From positions 3,968,001 to 4,032,000 of the forward strand of contig OV121081.1 of assembly GCA_921293015.1 (NCBI GenBank): a DNA stretch of 64,000 bases, written 5' to 3'. Positions within the stretch are counted from its first letter, which is position 1; every line of letters begins with the position of its first letter. This stretch comes from Phorcus lineatus (taxonomy: Eukaryota; Mollusca; Gastropoda; Trochida; Trochidae). The notes beneath the pieces were generated by a model. The model made no database searches, was not told the origin of the DNA, and worked only from the letters and a program-made list of their open reading frames with translations. This document shows positions 1 through 11,674 of this stretch, one piece after another. The position numbers and the translations under genes are program-made.

Positions 1-2050
1 GCATACAGTGTATTGTCTTCTGGCATTGTTGGTGCATGTAGCATGCATACAGTGTATTGTCTTCTGGCGCTGTCGGTGCATGTAGCATGCATACAGTGTA
101 TTGTCTTCTGGCTCTGTTGGTGCATATAGCATGCATACAGTGTAATGACCTCTGGCGCTGTTGGTGCATGTAGCATGCATACAGTGTATTGTCTTCTGGC
201 GCTGTTGGTGCATGTAGCATGCATACAGTGTAATGACCTCTGGCGCTGTTGGTGCATGTAGCATGCATACAGTGTATTGTCTTCTGGCGCTGTTGGTGCA
301 TGTAGCATGCATACAGTGTAATGACCTCTGGCTCTGTTGGTGCATGTTGCATGCATACAGTGTAATGACCTCTGGCTCTGTTGATGCATGTAGCATGCAT
401 ACAGTGTATTGTCTTCTGGCGCTGTTGGTACATGTTACATGCATACAGTGTATTGTCTTCTGGCGCTGTTGGTGCATGTTATATGCATACAGTGTATTGT
501 CTTCTGGCGCTGTTGATGCATGTAGCATGCATACAGTGTATTGTCTTCTGGCGCTGTTGGTACATGTTACATGCATACAGTGTATTGTCTTCTGGCGCTG
601 TTGGTGCATGTTATATGCATACAGTGTATTGTCTTCTGGCGCTGTTGGTACATGTTGCATGCATACAGTGTATTGACCTCTGGCTCTGTTGATGCATGTT
701 GCATGCATACAGTGAATTGTCTTCTGGCTCTGTCGGTGCATGTTACATGCATACAATGTATTGTCTTTTGGCGCTGTCGGTGCACGTTACATGCATACAG
801 TGTATTGTCTTCTGGCGCTGTTGGTACATGTTGCATGCATACAGTGTATTGTCTTCTGGCTCTGTTGATGCATGTTACATGCATACAGTGTATTGTCTTC
901 TGGCTCTGTTGGTGCATGTTGCATGCATACAGTGTATTGTCTTCTGGCGCTGTTGGTGCATGTTACATGCATACAGTGTATTGTCTTCTGGCGCTGTTGG
1001 TGCATGTTGCATGCATGTAGTAGCAATGTCTTCTGGCTCTGTTGGTACATGTTGCATGCATATAGTGTAATGTCTTCTGGCTCTGTTGGTGCATGTTGCA
1101 TGCATACAGTGTATTGTCTTCTGGCGCTGTTGGTACATGTTGCATGCATACAATGTATTGTCTTCTGGCGCTGTTGGTACATGTTGCATGCATACAATGT
1201 ATTGTCTTTTGGCGCTGTTGGTACATGTTACATGCATACAGTGTATTGTCTTCTGGCGCTGTCGGTGCATGTAGCATGCATACAGTGTAATGTCTTCTGG
1301 CCCTGTTGGTATATGTTGCATGCATACAGTGTATTGTCTTCTGGCTCTGTTGGTGCATGTTGCATGTATACAGTGTAATGTCTTCTGGCTCTGTTGGTAC
1401 ATGTTGCATGCATACAGTGTAATATCTTTTGGCTCTGTTGGTGCATGTTGCATGCATACAGTGTATTGTCTTCTGGCACTGTCGGTGCATGTAGCATGCA
1501 TACAGTGTAATGTCTTCTGGCCCTGTTGGTACATGTTGCATGCATACAGTGTATTGTCTTCTGGCTCTGTTGGTGCATGTTGCATGTATACAGTGTAATG
1601 TCTTCTGGCTCTGTTGGTACATGTTGCATGCATACAATGTATTGTCTTCTGGCTCTGTCGGTGCATGTTGCATGCATACAGTGTATTGTCTTCTGGCCCT
1701 GTTGGTACATGTTACATGCATACAGTGTATTGTCTTCTGGCTCTGTCGGTGCATGTTGCATGCATACAGTGTATTGTCTTCTGGCTCTGTCGGTGCATGT
1801 TACATGCATGCAGTGTATTGTCTTCTGGCGCTGTTGGTACATGTTGCATGCATACAATGTATTGTCTTCTGGCTCTGTTGGTGCATAAGGCATGCATATA
1901 GTGTATTGTCTTCTGGCTCTGTTGGTACATGTAGCATGCATACAGTGTATTGTCTTCTGGCTCTGTTGGTGCATAAGGCATGCATGCAGTGTATTGTCTT
2001 CTGGCACTGTTGAGGCATGTTGCATGCATTTAGTGGTAATGTCTTATGTC
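1..2050. repeat. 44-bp minisatellite array, about 46 copies
   Basis: A head-to-tail array of a 44-bp unit begins before the window and decays near 2050. Each unit carries the core GTCTTCTGGCGCTGTTGG followed by a dyad TGCATG-TAG-CATGCA (variants TTG or TTA at the centre, TACATG on the left). Units vary at a few fixed sites: TATTGTCTTC, TAATGACCTC or TAATGTCTTC before the core; GCGCTG or GCTCTG inside it; GGTGC or GGTAC before the dyad. Because 44 is not a multiple of three, every frame cycles through the same peptide every 132 bases. This produces long stop-free frames on both strands that have no coding meaning. The function is unknown; each unit could form a small hairpin. Confidence 0.95.
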
Positions 2051-5000
2051 ATGTTGAGGTAATGACTTCGGTTAAAACAAATAATGTATATAGCAAATTA
2101 GTTAAAACATTTTCAAACATTTAGGTAAGCTAACTCTTAAAATGGCTGCAATTATTGGGTAATTGACAACAGTAACAGAGAGTACTTGGTTTGTGTTACA
2201 CTTTAACCCTTTAACTGTGGATTATAGAATGTTTTGGAATAGGTGATAGGAAGAAAGTGGTGAATTCAATATCATTACAATTGTTAACAACTTGTTATTC
2301 CTGTAAGTGGCCAAAATTTGCATAAATAAATACATTTATAATAAATAATTTTGTATACAGATATGATACAATGTTTGAAAAAGCTGCCCGCCCGCCAGCC
2401 ATTTGCTGGCAACAAAATTTCTACATATTGCAAAGGGCTAGTTGATTTTCTGAACCACAAACCCCGCTTGCTTGATAGCTTCAAGGCTATCAAGAAATAT
2501 GCCAAGAACTAAAACATGGGGTAATTAATAATACATGCATTTATATAGCGCATCAGTTCACTGAAAAGGCTCTGTGCGCTTAGATAGTTTGCTGTTTTGA
2601 AGCTTAATGTTGTTATTAGAAATAGTAACATATAAGGCTGTCAAAACTGAACTTGAATCATTAAACATGCCGTGAAGTCAGGTTTTTACGTTAATGTAGG
2701 TACTATAGAAATTGACGTTAAAGTGGCAAAAAACAATTCTGTGACCCCCTATTATCATTTCTGAAACCTCTTCCTTATTAAACTGAGTACATGATATTAC
2801 ACTTTTAGCAATATGTAAAATTTATGTGTCTGTAAAATCATGGTGAAATATGAGAAAAACCGTTGAAAAATGTCCTTATCTTCAAAACAGGCTTAGATTA
2901 TTGTTGTTTCTTCAACCATCGGCATTAGTTGTTAATAAATAGACATGCTAAACATCCCCAAATGGTATTGAAATTTATCTGAAAGGATTTTGAATTCATG
3001 AAAAGTGTGCGCCTTATCCAAGAAGACAAAACCAGTCCAAAATATTGCAATTTGCCTACAACAGCTTTGTTATAAAAGACAATTTTTCTTTAAATTATTG
3101 AGTGACCACGTTATTTTCTTACATTTTTATATGAATTACATAAAAAAACTTGCTATCTAGAAAAAAAATTCTAAAATATTTTATTGTTCAGCCCATCTCT
3201 CCTTTATAGCTGCATTAAATGAATCAAATGAAGGGCATATCTTGACATGTAATGGCACTTCATTTATATTTGTTGCTTCATTTTAAGCAAAGGTCTTGCA
3301 AATGTTTGACAATATCACAAAGCTTCACTTTGTACACTTTGGGCACTACAAAATCAACTATAGGTGAAAGTTGTTACTATTGTTCAAAGCCTGACTCTAC
3401 ACATAAAATTGACTCTATCCTTCTGATTGGTTGTAAACATTGAAGCTCATTCATTGGTTGACTAACCTCAAGGAAGTGAGCACACAAGTGAGATGAGCTT
3501 GGAAGAGAGCATGATAGGCCTTGATCTAGATCTAGTGCCAATGTGTACTAATTACCTCTACAGAAGCTCAGAGAACCCTTATAACTCAATCACTTCATTA
3601 AAACCAGAAACTCTCTTAGCCAAGCATCTTATGATTGCTTTTTTAACATTGCTAGATTTTTAACATTACTTCTAAAGCTTTCTACTGTGTATCTTGTCAT
3701 ACATATTGATAACAGTTTGCACTACTTTTGAAGTTTTTCTTAAATTTTCACTTTAAATGACAATAATACGTCAGACTAGAAAATGGCAGCTTATTTCCAG
3801 ACCATTAAGACAATTATCTAAAGATGCTAGTGATACTACAGCATATTATGATTCTGCGACAAGATGATAAATTCAGAAATATGTAATTGTACACCACTCA
3901 TCTACTTTCAAATTCAACTGATGTGTTTGCAAAAGGTAGTACCATTTAACTGCAACCTCGACATCTTTGTGTAGTTAAGAAAAACCCATTATCCCCTCAT
4001 TACATAATAAAGGGAAAGCAAATTTACTCCACCAGTTATCCATGATGTGCAAAGATTGATTTTGCATCATATTAACTTATCCATAGAGAAAAATGATCCG
4101 CTTACACCATTTACTCAGGCTATAATTCCCCTATAACTTGTGGATCATACAAGCCATATCCCCTGGAGCTACTCTGTCTGTTAATGCCTATATTACACAG
4201 CTAGGGCAGGAAAACATGACTTAACGTCCAATGGGCAGACGGATGAAGCAAAGCTGGGACAAGACATTAGCCTTGAGGAGAGGAAGAGCCTGTTGGCGGG
4301 CTGCATGTCCCGGACTGAGACTATCAATACGATAGCCCACCTCACACTGTACCTGGATCAATACTACCCATACTCAACAACTTCACCAAACCAACAAACT
4401 AGGCCACTGTCTACTTCCGGACTTACAATTTGTCATGTGTAATTTAGCTTGCAGACAAAACTGAAGCAAAAAGCACTTTTCTGATGAAATAATCACTCGC
4501 TGAAGCCAGACTTTGGCGGCAGCAAATTTTCCAATTGTTGTAGAGTAGATCATGAAAGTCCTATGACTTATCTACATTACATTTGAACAGCTTCACACAA
4601 AGAGATTCAAAATGAACCATGTGACAGGTAATGTGCTTCTGTAGTCCTGAGGCAATAACCTTAATTTCAAATGCCAGCATGTTTGAATTTACAAATAGTA
4701 CTATCATCACTAAGGTTATACAATAATTGGCATAGTTTGTTTGTGAAAAGGAAACCCACTCATTCAGTATGGTATTCAGAGTATGAATTTATTTCACACT
4801 TTCTGCCATGTAAAGTTATTAGAGATTCCTGGCATGCCTACACAATATGAGTTCTACATTATATCCGGGTCCTAATTTCACAAAGCCTACTTAGTGATAA
4901 AGGTGCCCTTAATCCATTGTTTTAACCCATTGTATTAACCCATTGTAATCAATAGGGTATTACAACCTTAGACAAAGAGGCCTCACTGCAAATGGGCCTT

Positions 5001-6107
5001 CCAATATGACTGCTTGTAAAATAGGAATCTTTGATACAGCCTAGACCTGCATTCTGCAAGTTTTTCCTCTACCAATACAAATGATCAAGAAATTAACATA
5101 TACAAATTATTGCAATATTTTTTTAAAATATTTTGAAGACCAAAATTACTCTAGTCCAAATTGAACACTGTGTGCTATATTTGAGGGCATCAAAAACTTT
5201 AAAGGATAATGACAAAGAAAAACTTAAGATGTGACATCCAATCAGATTTCATAAATAACATCATTAAGCAAGAATATTAGTTATTGACTTCATCCTAGAA
5301 TGTTGTCCTATTCTTATTCATGACATCCATGATCAAATATTCATGTCAGTTGGATGAGTGTGATTGGAATTTTGCATGTTGAACATTAGTCATATGAGCA
5401 CATTTATGGTGATACTCTTTGAAGAACATCCTATTATTGTCCCTTCAGATAAGATTTTATACATATTGGCCAAGGTATTGACTTCACACTGACCATCAAA
5501 TGTCCATAAGCTTAAGTTATTGGAAATCCATTTCCCAAAGGTCGTCAACTGATGTTCCATCTTCCATGTAATAGCCTCTATCTGTTATGATGGCTACTGA
5601 AGACTGTCCCTAAGCCACAAAAACAGGAAACTCTCCCTTAGAAGCATACAATCAGTGGATCTTCCGAGCTTCCAACAACTCACTTTTTGACTTGAAGAAA
5701 TAATTAATCCCCTGGTGCAGTTTGACAAGATACAATGCCCAGGAGATCAGCTACGTATTGATAGAATCTATGGTGAGAACTGTGCTTTAGTGCTGTGTTG
5801 TTAAACAAATCCACTATGAAACCACAATGGATGTTTGAGCTCCGTGTTCAACTTGTGTGTGTGCTGGCTATGATGGTTTATACTAGCCAATGTAAGATAC
5901 TGCAGTGTAATATCTATTTGACAGTATTAAACTAGTGTAATACCACGCGCGTATGACAACATAACATTGTGTGGTTGTGACGTCACAATGTTAGCACCGC
6001 CGTCACAATGGCGGCCAAGTTGCGGAAATGTTTTGATCAGTAGGAGTAGGCCTACACTTTCGGCAATCAAACGTGATTAGTGAGGTCAAGTAATAAACAG
6101 AAAACTT
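2051..6107. other. Intergenic, no gene recognised
   Basis: AT-rich single-copy-looking DNA. No exon with both coding character and splice sites was found on either strand. Scattered short open frames (for example 2284-2505 minus and 3252-3443 plus) have no recognisable motif. A GC-richer patch at 4195-4390 and a CCCGCCCGCC-containing patch near 2388 may be remnants of transposable elements, but no ends could be defined. Confidence 0.5.
5978..6036 (+). promoter_or_regulatory. Possible promoter patch with CRE and YY1-like motifs
   Basis: A perfect cAMP-response palindrome TGACGTCA (5978-5985) is followed by a second CGTCACAATG and then CAATGGCGGCCAAG, which resembles the YY1/initiator ATGGCGGC motif of many metazoan promoters. 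The only reading frame from that ATG is about ten codons long. No downstream exon was identified, so this may be a solo promoter-like or repeat-derived sequence. Confidence 0.25.
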
Positions 6108-6223
6108 CCTTCAATTAAATACTATTTTTATTAAATTCGTTAATGATTTGGTATCAAACTAGCTTTCGCTTTTCTTATACTTGATCATTAACTCGTTTAA
6201 TAAAAATAGTATTTAATGGAAGG
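6108..6223. repeat. Foldback (MITE-like) element
   Basis: Two arms of about 43 bases (6108-6151 and 6179-6223) are near-perfect inverted copies; the left arm starts CCTTCAATTAAATACTATTT and the right arm ends AATAGTATTTAATGGAAGG. They are separated by a loop of about 28 bases. The arrangement is typical of small non-autonomous DNA transposons. No target-site duplication was verified. Confidence 0.7.
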
Positions 6224-7284
6224 TCGTTTAGTATCCTCTATTTCTTCTTAGGGATCTACTAGAGGAAGCAATTATAGGATTGACAGTGACAACACTTCTG
6301 ATTTAAACAATTTCAAAACGTGAAATATTGAATACCACAATTAATGTGGAGCCTTTGGGGTTGTGGCATAGTTAACAAGAAGTCTCTAAGAATTAAAAGT
6401 TAAACTTGGAATTCTAATTTTTATTGGGAAAAGGTATCTTGTTTCAGGTTGAAATGAAGTAAAATCATGAAACTACGAGTTAAACTATTGTTGACAGTAT
6501 GGTTAAAAAATTGGGCAGTGAACGAGCAGAACCAGTAAACAAGACACAGATGCATTGTGGGAGTTATTGTGACCTGCAGGAAGCAGACAATACAGGATTC
6601 TATTGGTCCAAGTCTCGAGGGAGAAAGGACCACTCAGACTTCTCATCTTCCCATATGAATATTCATGAATCTTACACAATACAGTCCCAGGTGAAGCAAC
6701 CACATTACCGCTAATTCTTCTCTGCAAGATTTACCCATGTGCTGTGAATATGAACACAATAGATTTCATGTTGCAGAATGCTGAGTTTGAATGCTCCAAC
6801 TTCATGTCATTTCTGTGACAAGGTATTACAGCTTTTCTGGATCAGGAGACTTGAAAACTCCCTTTTCATATAAAAAAACAGTAAAATTCCATTTGCATTG
6901 ACAGGCCTTAATCACATGGGAATGAACTCAAACTTTTCAGAAATACTTCAATTTATTAATAATTCAGTAACTAAACTTCTTATTTCAAAGAGTGTTCTAC
7001 TATCTACACATAATGAAGGCAAAAAATTTGTATTCATAATCAAAAGAACAAAAGAAGACAATTCAAAACAAAATAAGGCCTCACAATAAATCATACACAG
7101 TCAGGGCAAAGACAATCAAACCATTCTCATAAAAATTTGTCTGTACAATTAACATCAGGATAATGCACTATATAAGAAAGGACTGTCAAATACTTCAACA
7201 CACAGTCAATTGTTGCTGGGATTTTTCCAAGGTTACTGAAAGTAAAGTCAATGTTGGTAGTCAAAACCCTATACACCAATATCC
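6224..7284. other. Intergenic, no gene recognised
   Basis: Short open frames on both strands at 6421-6727 overlap one another and show no family motif, codon bias or splice context. Nothing else is supported here. Confidence 0.45.
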
Positions 7285-8200
7285 TTTTCCAAACATTCCC
7301 TTTTTTTGAAACACCCTCTTAACAGACAGTACCTTTCCTATCACAACATCTAAACAGACATTGCCTCATAATTCTGACACACCCTCTAAACAGATATAAT
7401 TTATTCTGACAGACTCTCTAAAGAGACATTCCCTATTCTGACACACCCTCAAAAAAGACATTCCCTATAATGAAACACCATCTAACCAGATATTCACTAT
7501 ACTGACACACCCTCTAAACAGACATTCCCTATAATAAAACACCCTCTATAAACAGACATTCCCTATCCTGACACCCTCTAAACAGACATTCCCTATTCTA
7601 ACACACCCTCTAAACAGACATTCCCTATTCTGACACAACCTCTAAACAGACATTCCCTATTCTGACACAACCTCTAAACAGACATTCACTATTCTAACAC
7701 ACCTTCTAAACAGACATTCCCTATTATGAAACACCCTCTAACCAGACTGAGACGGTATATTTTCTATCACAACCTCTGAGCAGACATTGTCTCATAATTA
7801 TGACACACTCTCTTACCAGACATTCCCTATTATAAAACACCCTCTATAAACAGACATTCACTATTCTGACACCCTCCAAACAGACATTCCCTATTCTGAC
7901 GCACTCTCTGAACAGACATTCCCTATTTTGACACACCCACTGAATTAACATTCACTATTCCAACACAACCTTTAAACCAAAATTCCCTATTCTGACACAC
8001 CCACTAAACAGACATTCCCTATTCTAACACACTCTCTAAACAAACATTCCCTATTCTAACACACCCACTAAACAGACATTCCCTATTTTGACACACCCAC
8101 TAAATTAACATTCACTATTCTAACACACCCTTTAAACCAAAATTCCCTATTCTGACACAACCACTAAACTAACATTTGCTTTTCTGACAAGCTCTCTAAA
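7285..8200. repeat. Degenerate tandem array, unit about 32 bp
   Basis: Roughly 28 diverged copies of a 32-bp unit resembling ACACCCTCTAAACAG followed by ACATTCCCTATTCTG. Individual copies differ by substitutions and small indels (CACCATCTAACC, CACCCACTAAATT and so on), so the array is much older than the 44-bp array at the left edge. A few copies are expanded to about 33-36 bp. No reading frame persists through it. Confidence 0.85.
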
Positions 8201-8667
8201 CACATATTCTTTATTCCAAAAAAGACATATTTAACCATTAATGTGCCTGTTTGGGGTTAAATTCCTTGCACATAACTCCTGTAAAATCCTAATTCTTAAT
8301 CAATAAGCATCAGCACTAGTTGTTAAAGTTGTGTAAGCAGGTTGAGTTACATCATGCAGTCAATGTCATGACCAAATTGATTTGCTATTACATTAAGACG
8401 AACAACAGACAAAAAGTCAGATAGAATGACTACAATTTAACTATGTATAATTTTTATTTCTTATATAATGAAAGGCTTTAATAATGTATGACGCAATTTC
8501 TTACTTCTTTTCAGAAAGCTATCACTAATGGACAGAGTAATTATGGATTGTTTAACCGACCCCATAAATATTCACAATCATGGAACAGGACAGCTAATTA
8601 GGCAAAAGTAATCACATTTTTAATTGTGTATTATCATTATCAAAGTCAATAAGAAAATAAATACTTC

Positions 8668-10236
8668 TTGTCAGAAAGCATAGCTCCACCACAAATTGAC
8701 CCAGAAACGCATTTGTTAAATGAGATGTTAGATTCACCTATTAGCAGAGAAGAAATCCTGAAAAGCATAAACGATCTTAAATGTAATAAAGCTCCGGGTA
8801 TAGACGATACCCTCCCTGAATTCTTTAAAAATTCCACTGATATTTTGCTACCATATTTGGAATTATTATTCAATGTCATTTTAGACAATGGAAAGTTTCC
8901 TGAATCATGGTCCATCGGAATTATTGTTCCGATCCATAAACAAGGTAGTAGACAAGATATGAACAACTATAGAGGAATTACCCTTCTTAGCATCTTCGGC
9001 AAAATATTTACCTATATTATTAATAAAAGACTAGTTTTTTGGGCAGAATCTTTGGATAAAATAAACGAAGAACAAGCGGGATTCAGAGAAGGATATTCAA
9101 CCATCGATAACATTTTCACTTTACAAACCTTGATTCAAAAGTATTTGAAAACAAAGGGGGGTAAATTTTATGTATTTTTTGTTGATTTTGCAAAAGCGTT
9201 TGACACTATTGAAAGACACAAACTATGGAAGCTATTGAGATCGCATAGTCTTAGTAAGAAAATGAACAAATTATTATGTAGTATTTACGAGAATGTCAAA
9301 GTATGTGTGCGGAATAATAATGATATGTCTGATACCTTTACTAGTCACTTGGGAGTTAGACAGGGGTGCATACTAAGCCCGTTTTTATTCACGATCTTCA
9401 TTAACGAATTAGCCATTCAGATTAGGAAGAATTGTACCCATGGTATACAGCTTCATCCAGATATATTGGAATTATTTTTATTATTATTTGCAGATGATAT
9501 TATCCTTTTTTCCCCAACCGTAATTGGTCTTCAAAGGCAAATATATGAACTAGAAAAGTATTCTGATGAATGGAAACTAACAGTGAATAGATCTAAATCA
9601 AAAGTTATGGTATTCAAAAATGGGGGGAAATTATCAAAAACGGAAAAATGGTATTTCAAAGAAGAGCGACTGGAGACAACTTCACTTTATAAATATTTGG
9701 GTGTATTATTCAGCAAAAACCTTGCATGGAACAATCATTTCAACCAGGCAGCAACACAAGCTAAAAAGGTATTTATTGCTATCTGTAAACAAACCCACAT
9801 CTTAGGCGATCTCTCGTACCAAACCTTTTTTAAAATCTTTGATAGTAAAATAAAACCAATATTATTGTATGGGTCGGAAATATGGGGTTTACAAAATATA
9901 TATATAATTGAAAAGGTTCATCTATTTGCATGTAAAAAATATCTAGGAGTAAAATTAAGTACACCTAGTGTTATGGTTTATGGAGAACTAGGAAGGTTTC
10001 CACTTTATATCTATGCCTCTATAAATGCAGTCAAATATTGGTTGAAACTTTTAGCTATGTCTCATAAAAGAATACCAAAAAAATGTTATAATATGATGTT
10101 ATTGTATGACAAGAATGGACAAATAAATTGGGTATCTCAGGTTAGAAACTTTTTATTTGCTATTGGCTTTGGAAATATATGGAATGATCAATATGTAGAA
10201 TTTCAATCACTATTCATTAATTCCCTAACTGTTTGA
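8668..10236 (+). CDS. LINE reverse transcriptase (ORF2 fragment)
   Basis: A 522-codon frame for the RT domain of a non-LTR retrotransposon. Visible motifs in order: NKAPGIDD (template-grip region, about residues 40-47), NNYRGITLLS (about 92-101), EEQAGFREGYSTIDN, the first catalytic Asp in FFVDFAKAFDTI (Asp173), GVRQGCILSPFLFTIFINEL, the FADD catalytic box (274-277, DNA 9487-9498), and YKYLGVLF with ILLYGSEIWG in the thumb region. All three catalytic aspartates are present. The listed start is an arbitrary TTG, because the true N-terminus with the endonuclease is missing. The frame stops at TGA 10234-10236 but continues in the same frame downstream. Confidence 0.9.
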   Translation: MSESIAPPQIDPETHLLNEMLDSPISREEILKSINDLKCNKAPGIDDTLPEFFKNSTDILLPYLELLFNVILDNGKFPESWSIGIIVPIHKQGSRQDMNNYRGITLLSIFGKIFTYIINKRLVFWAESLDKINEEQAGFREGYSTIDNIFTLQTLIQKYLKTKGGKFYVFFVDFAKAFDTIERHKLWKLLRSHSLSKKMNKLLCSIYENVKVCVRNNNDMSDTFTSHLGVRQGCILSPFLFTIFINELAIQIRKNCTHGIQLHPDILELFLLLFADDIILFSPTVIGLQRQIYELEKYSDEWKLTVNRSKSKVMVFKNGGKLSKTEKWYFKEERLETTSLYKYLGVLFSKNLAWNNHFNQAATQAKKVFIAICKQTHILGDLSYQTFFKIFDSKIKPILLYGSEIWGLQNIYIIEKVHLFACKKYLGVKLSTPSVMVYGELGRFPLYIYASINAVKYWLKLLAMSHKRIPKKCYNMMLLYDKNGQINWVSQVRNFLFAIGFGNIWNDQYVEFQSLFINSLTV

Positions 10237-10278
10237 CTTAAAGACATTTATCTTCAAACATGGTGTGATAAAACTCAT

Positions 10279-10689
10279 TTGTCAAGTAAATGTTTTTACT
10301 ATTCACAATTTAAACACGACTTATTCAAAGAAACCTACTTGTCATGTATTGATATAAGAAAATTTAGGCGGTCTCTAGCACGCTTTCGATGCTCTTCACA
10401 CGATTTATTAATCGAAACTGGTAGATATAAAAATGTTAAAAAGGAAGACCGAATATGTACACTTTGTACTTTAAATGAAATAGAAGACGAATACCATTTT
10501 CTTTTTATTTGTCCAGTATATAATGCATTACGATGTAAGTATATTAAACAGTACTACTATGTCCATCCAAGTATTATAAAATTCTGTAATCTTATGAACA
10601 GTAAAAATCAAATTACACTACAAAATCTGGCTATGTACATCTACAATGCAATGAAGTACAGAACATATGTTTTATCACTAAAGTGTTAA
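10279..10689 (+). CDS. LINE C-terminal domain, in frame after a TGA
   Basis: This is the continuation of the LINE protein, not an independent gene. The 42 bases between the upstream TGA and this segment are in the same frame and contain no further stop. The segment has the conserved LINE tail: RRSLARFRCSSHDLLIETGRY, then a zinc-binding-like C-X2-C-X9-H-X4-C (ICTLC ... YHFLFIC) typical of the region after RT in many arthropod and molluscan LINEs. It ends at TAA 10687-10689. The single TGA is most simply a disabling mutation. Confidence 0.8.
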   Translation: MSSKCFYYSQFKHDLFKETYLSCIDIRKFRRSLARFRCSSHDLLIETGRYKNVKKEDRICTLCTLNEIEDEYHFLFICPVYNALRCKYIKQYYYVHPSIIKFCNLMNSKNQITLQNLAMYIYNAMKYRTYVLSLKC

Positions 10690-10760
10690 CTACTTTTGTA
10701 TATATGTACTATAGGCCTGAGGCCTCTTCAGTACCGAAATAAAGATTGATGAGGTGTCAG

Positions 10761-11195
10761 AAAATAAACCATTATTTTTCACAAACATGCACGTGTGATA
10801 AAAAGCTCGGAAATTCAGATTTGGAAACATTATCTTCTAGTAATGGTTCCATTATTTGCATTATTGTTGACCTCAATAAAGAAAGGAAATACACAGAAGC
10901 ACATAACATGATAAAAGTCTGTTAACAGCAATCACGTAAATTAATGCTGACGTTTGCTAATCCCTGCTAGGCCTAATGCAGCTTAAAATGATTCTCCTGT
11001 CTCTTGTCATAGCTGTTTGGTTAGTCACATTCAAGGCCAGTCTTTTATATATTTTTACCTTTAATTCACCCTAAGCATCCTTGTCTTCTCAAAAACAAGT
11101 CAAGATTGAGGTGAACAGTTTGGAATTTCCCTTTCTCAAGGGATCATTTCCAATATTTGATGAAATGGTTATATCATATGAATGAATAAATCAGG
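10761..11195. other. Intergenic spacer
   Basis: No coding, RNA or repeat signal could be supported between the LINE 3' end and the candidate exon at 11196. Confidence 0.4.
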
Positions 11196-11377
11196 TTATT
11201 CAGAGACTAGATGTAAGTCTATCTTTGGATTGATACTAGAGGGACTAGACAAGGTCACGCTTCTCTCTCTATCATTGGTTCTCATGGTACCTAGACTGCA
11301 GGCAGTCTCCATAATCTGATGGCAAACTTTGAGAATGTGTTCTACATCCGCTCTTGCAGGAATCTTCATTTCATGCC
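11196..11377 (-). CDS. Candidate terminal exon of a small gene, product unknown
   Basis: On the minus strand a good acceptor (TTATCATCATTTTAG) is followed by 182 bases open to TAA (11196-11198). The translation begins HEMKIPARADVEHILK, continues through VCHQIMETACSLGTM and ends IDLHLVSE. It looks like real protein (mixed amphipathic, low codon monotony), but I do not recognise the family. It needs one base from the preceding exon (phase 1). The only upstream exon found, 15190-15242, ends in phase 2, so either an intermediate exon was missed or the two belong to different genes. Confidence 0.5.
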
Positions 11378-11562
11378 CTAAAATGATGATAAAATAATGA
11401 AAATTACTCTTATCAAGCTGATTTTGGTCAAATTACCATTGATTTCTTGATGTCAATAAACCATAGGCCCATACAACTAGAGCTGCTCCTGGGTGCAACT
11501 ATACCAAGTTATAAATCTTTGGTAATTTGACTTATGTTTACATATATTGTTACTATACAACA

Positions 11563-11674
11563 GGGGCTAGATTTTCAAAGCTCTCTCAGATAGATAAGAT
11601 AGTCATAAGTACCATCAATTAACATTGGCCAATGACTATCTTATCACTAAGAGAGCTTCGGAAATCTAGGCCCA
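11563..11674. repeat. Foldback MITE, family A copy 1
   Basis: Inverted arms reading CTAGATTTTCAAAGCTCTCT and, on the other side, AGAGAGCTTCGGAAATCTAG, plus inner arms GATAAGATAGTCAT and ATGACTATCTTATC. A related copy lies at 29969-30073. The structure is typical of a short non-autonomous DNA transposon. Confidence 0.75.

Larger units (their letters stand above)
8653..10760 (+). mobile_element. 5'-truncated non-LTR (LINE) retrotransposon
   Basis: The element keeps the reverse transcriptase and C-terminal region of a LINE but has no apurinic-type endonuclease in front of it: the open frame begins just after a TAA at 8650-8652. It ends with a short 3' UTR and AATAAA near 10738. 5' truncation is the usual outcome of target-primed reverse transcription. 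The RT motifs resemble Jockey/CR1/I-type elements, but the clade is not resolved. Target-site duplications were not identified. Confidence 0.85.

Noticed and set aside
233-2025. Open frames of 62-265 codons on both strands
   Set aside because: They are periodic translations of the 44-bp minisatellite (132-base peptide period) with no domain and equal length on both strands.
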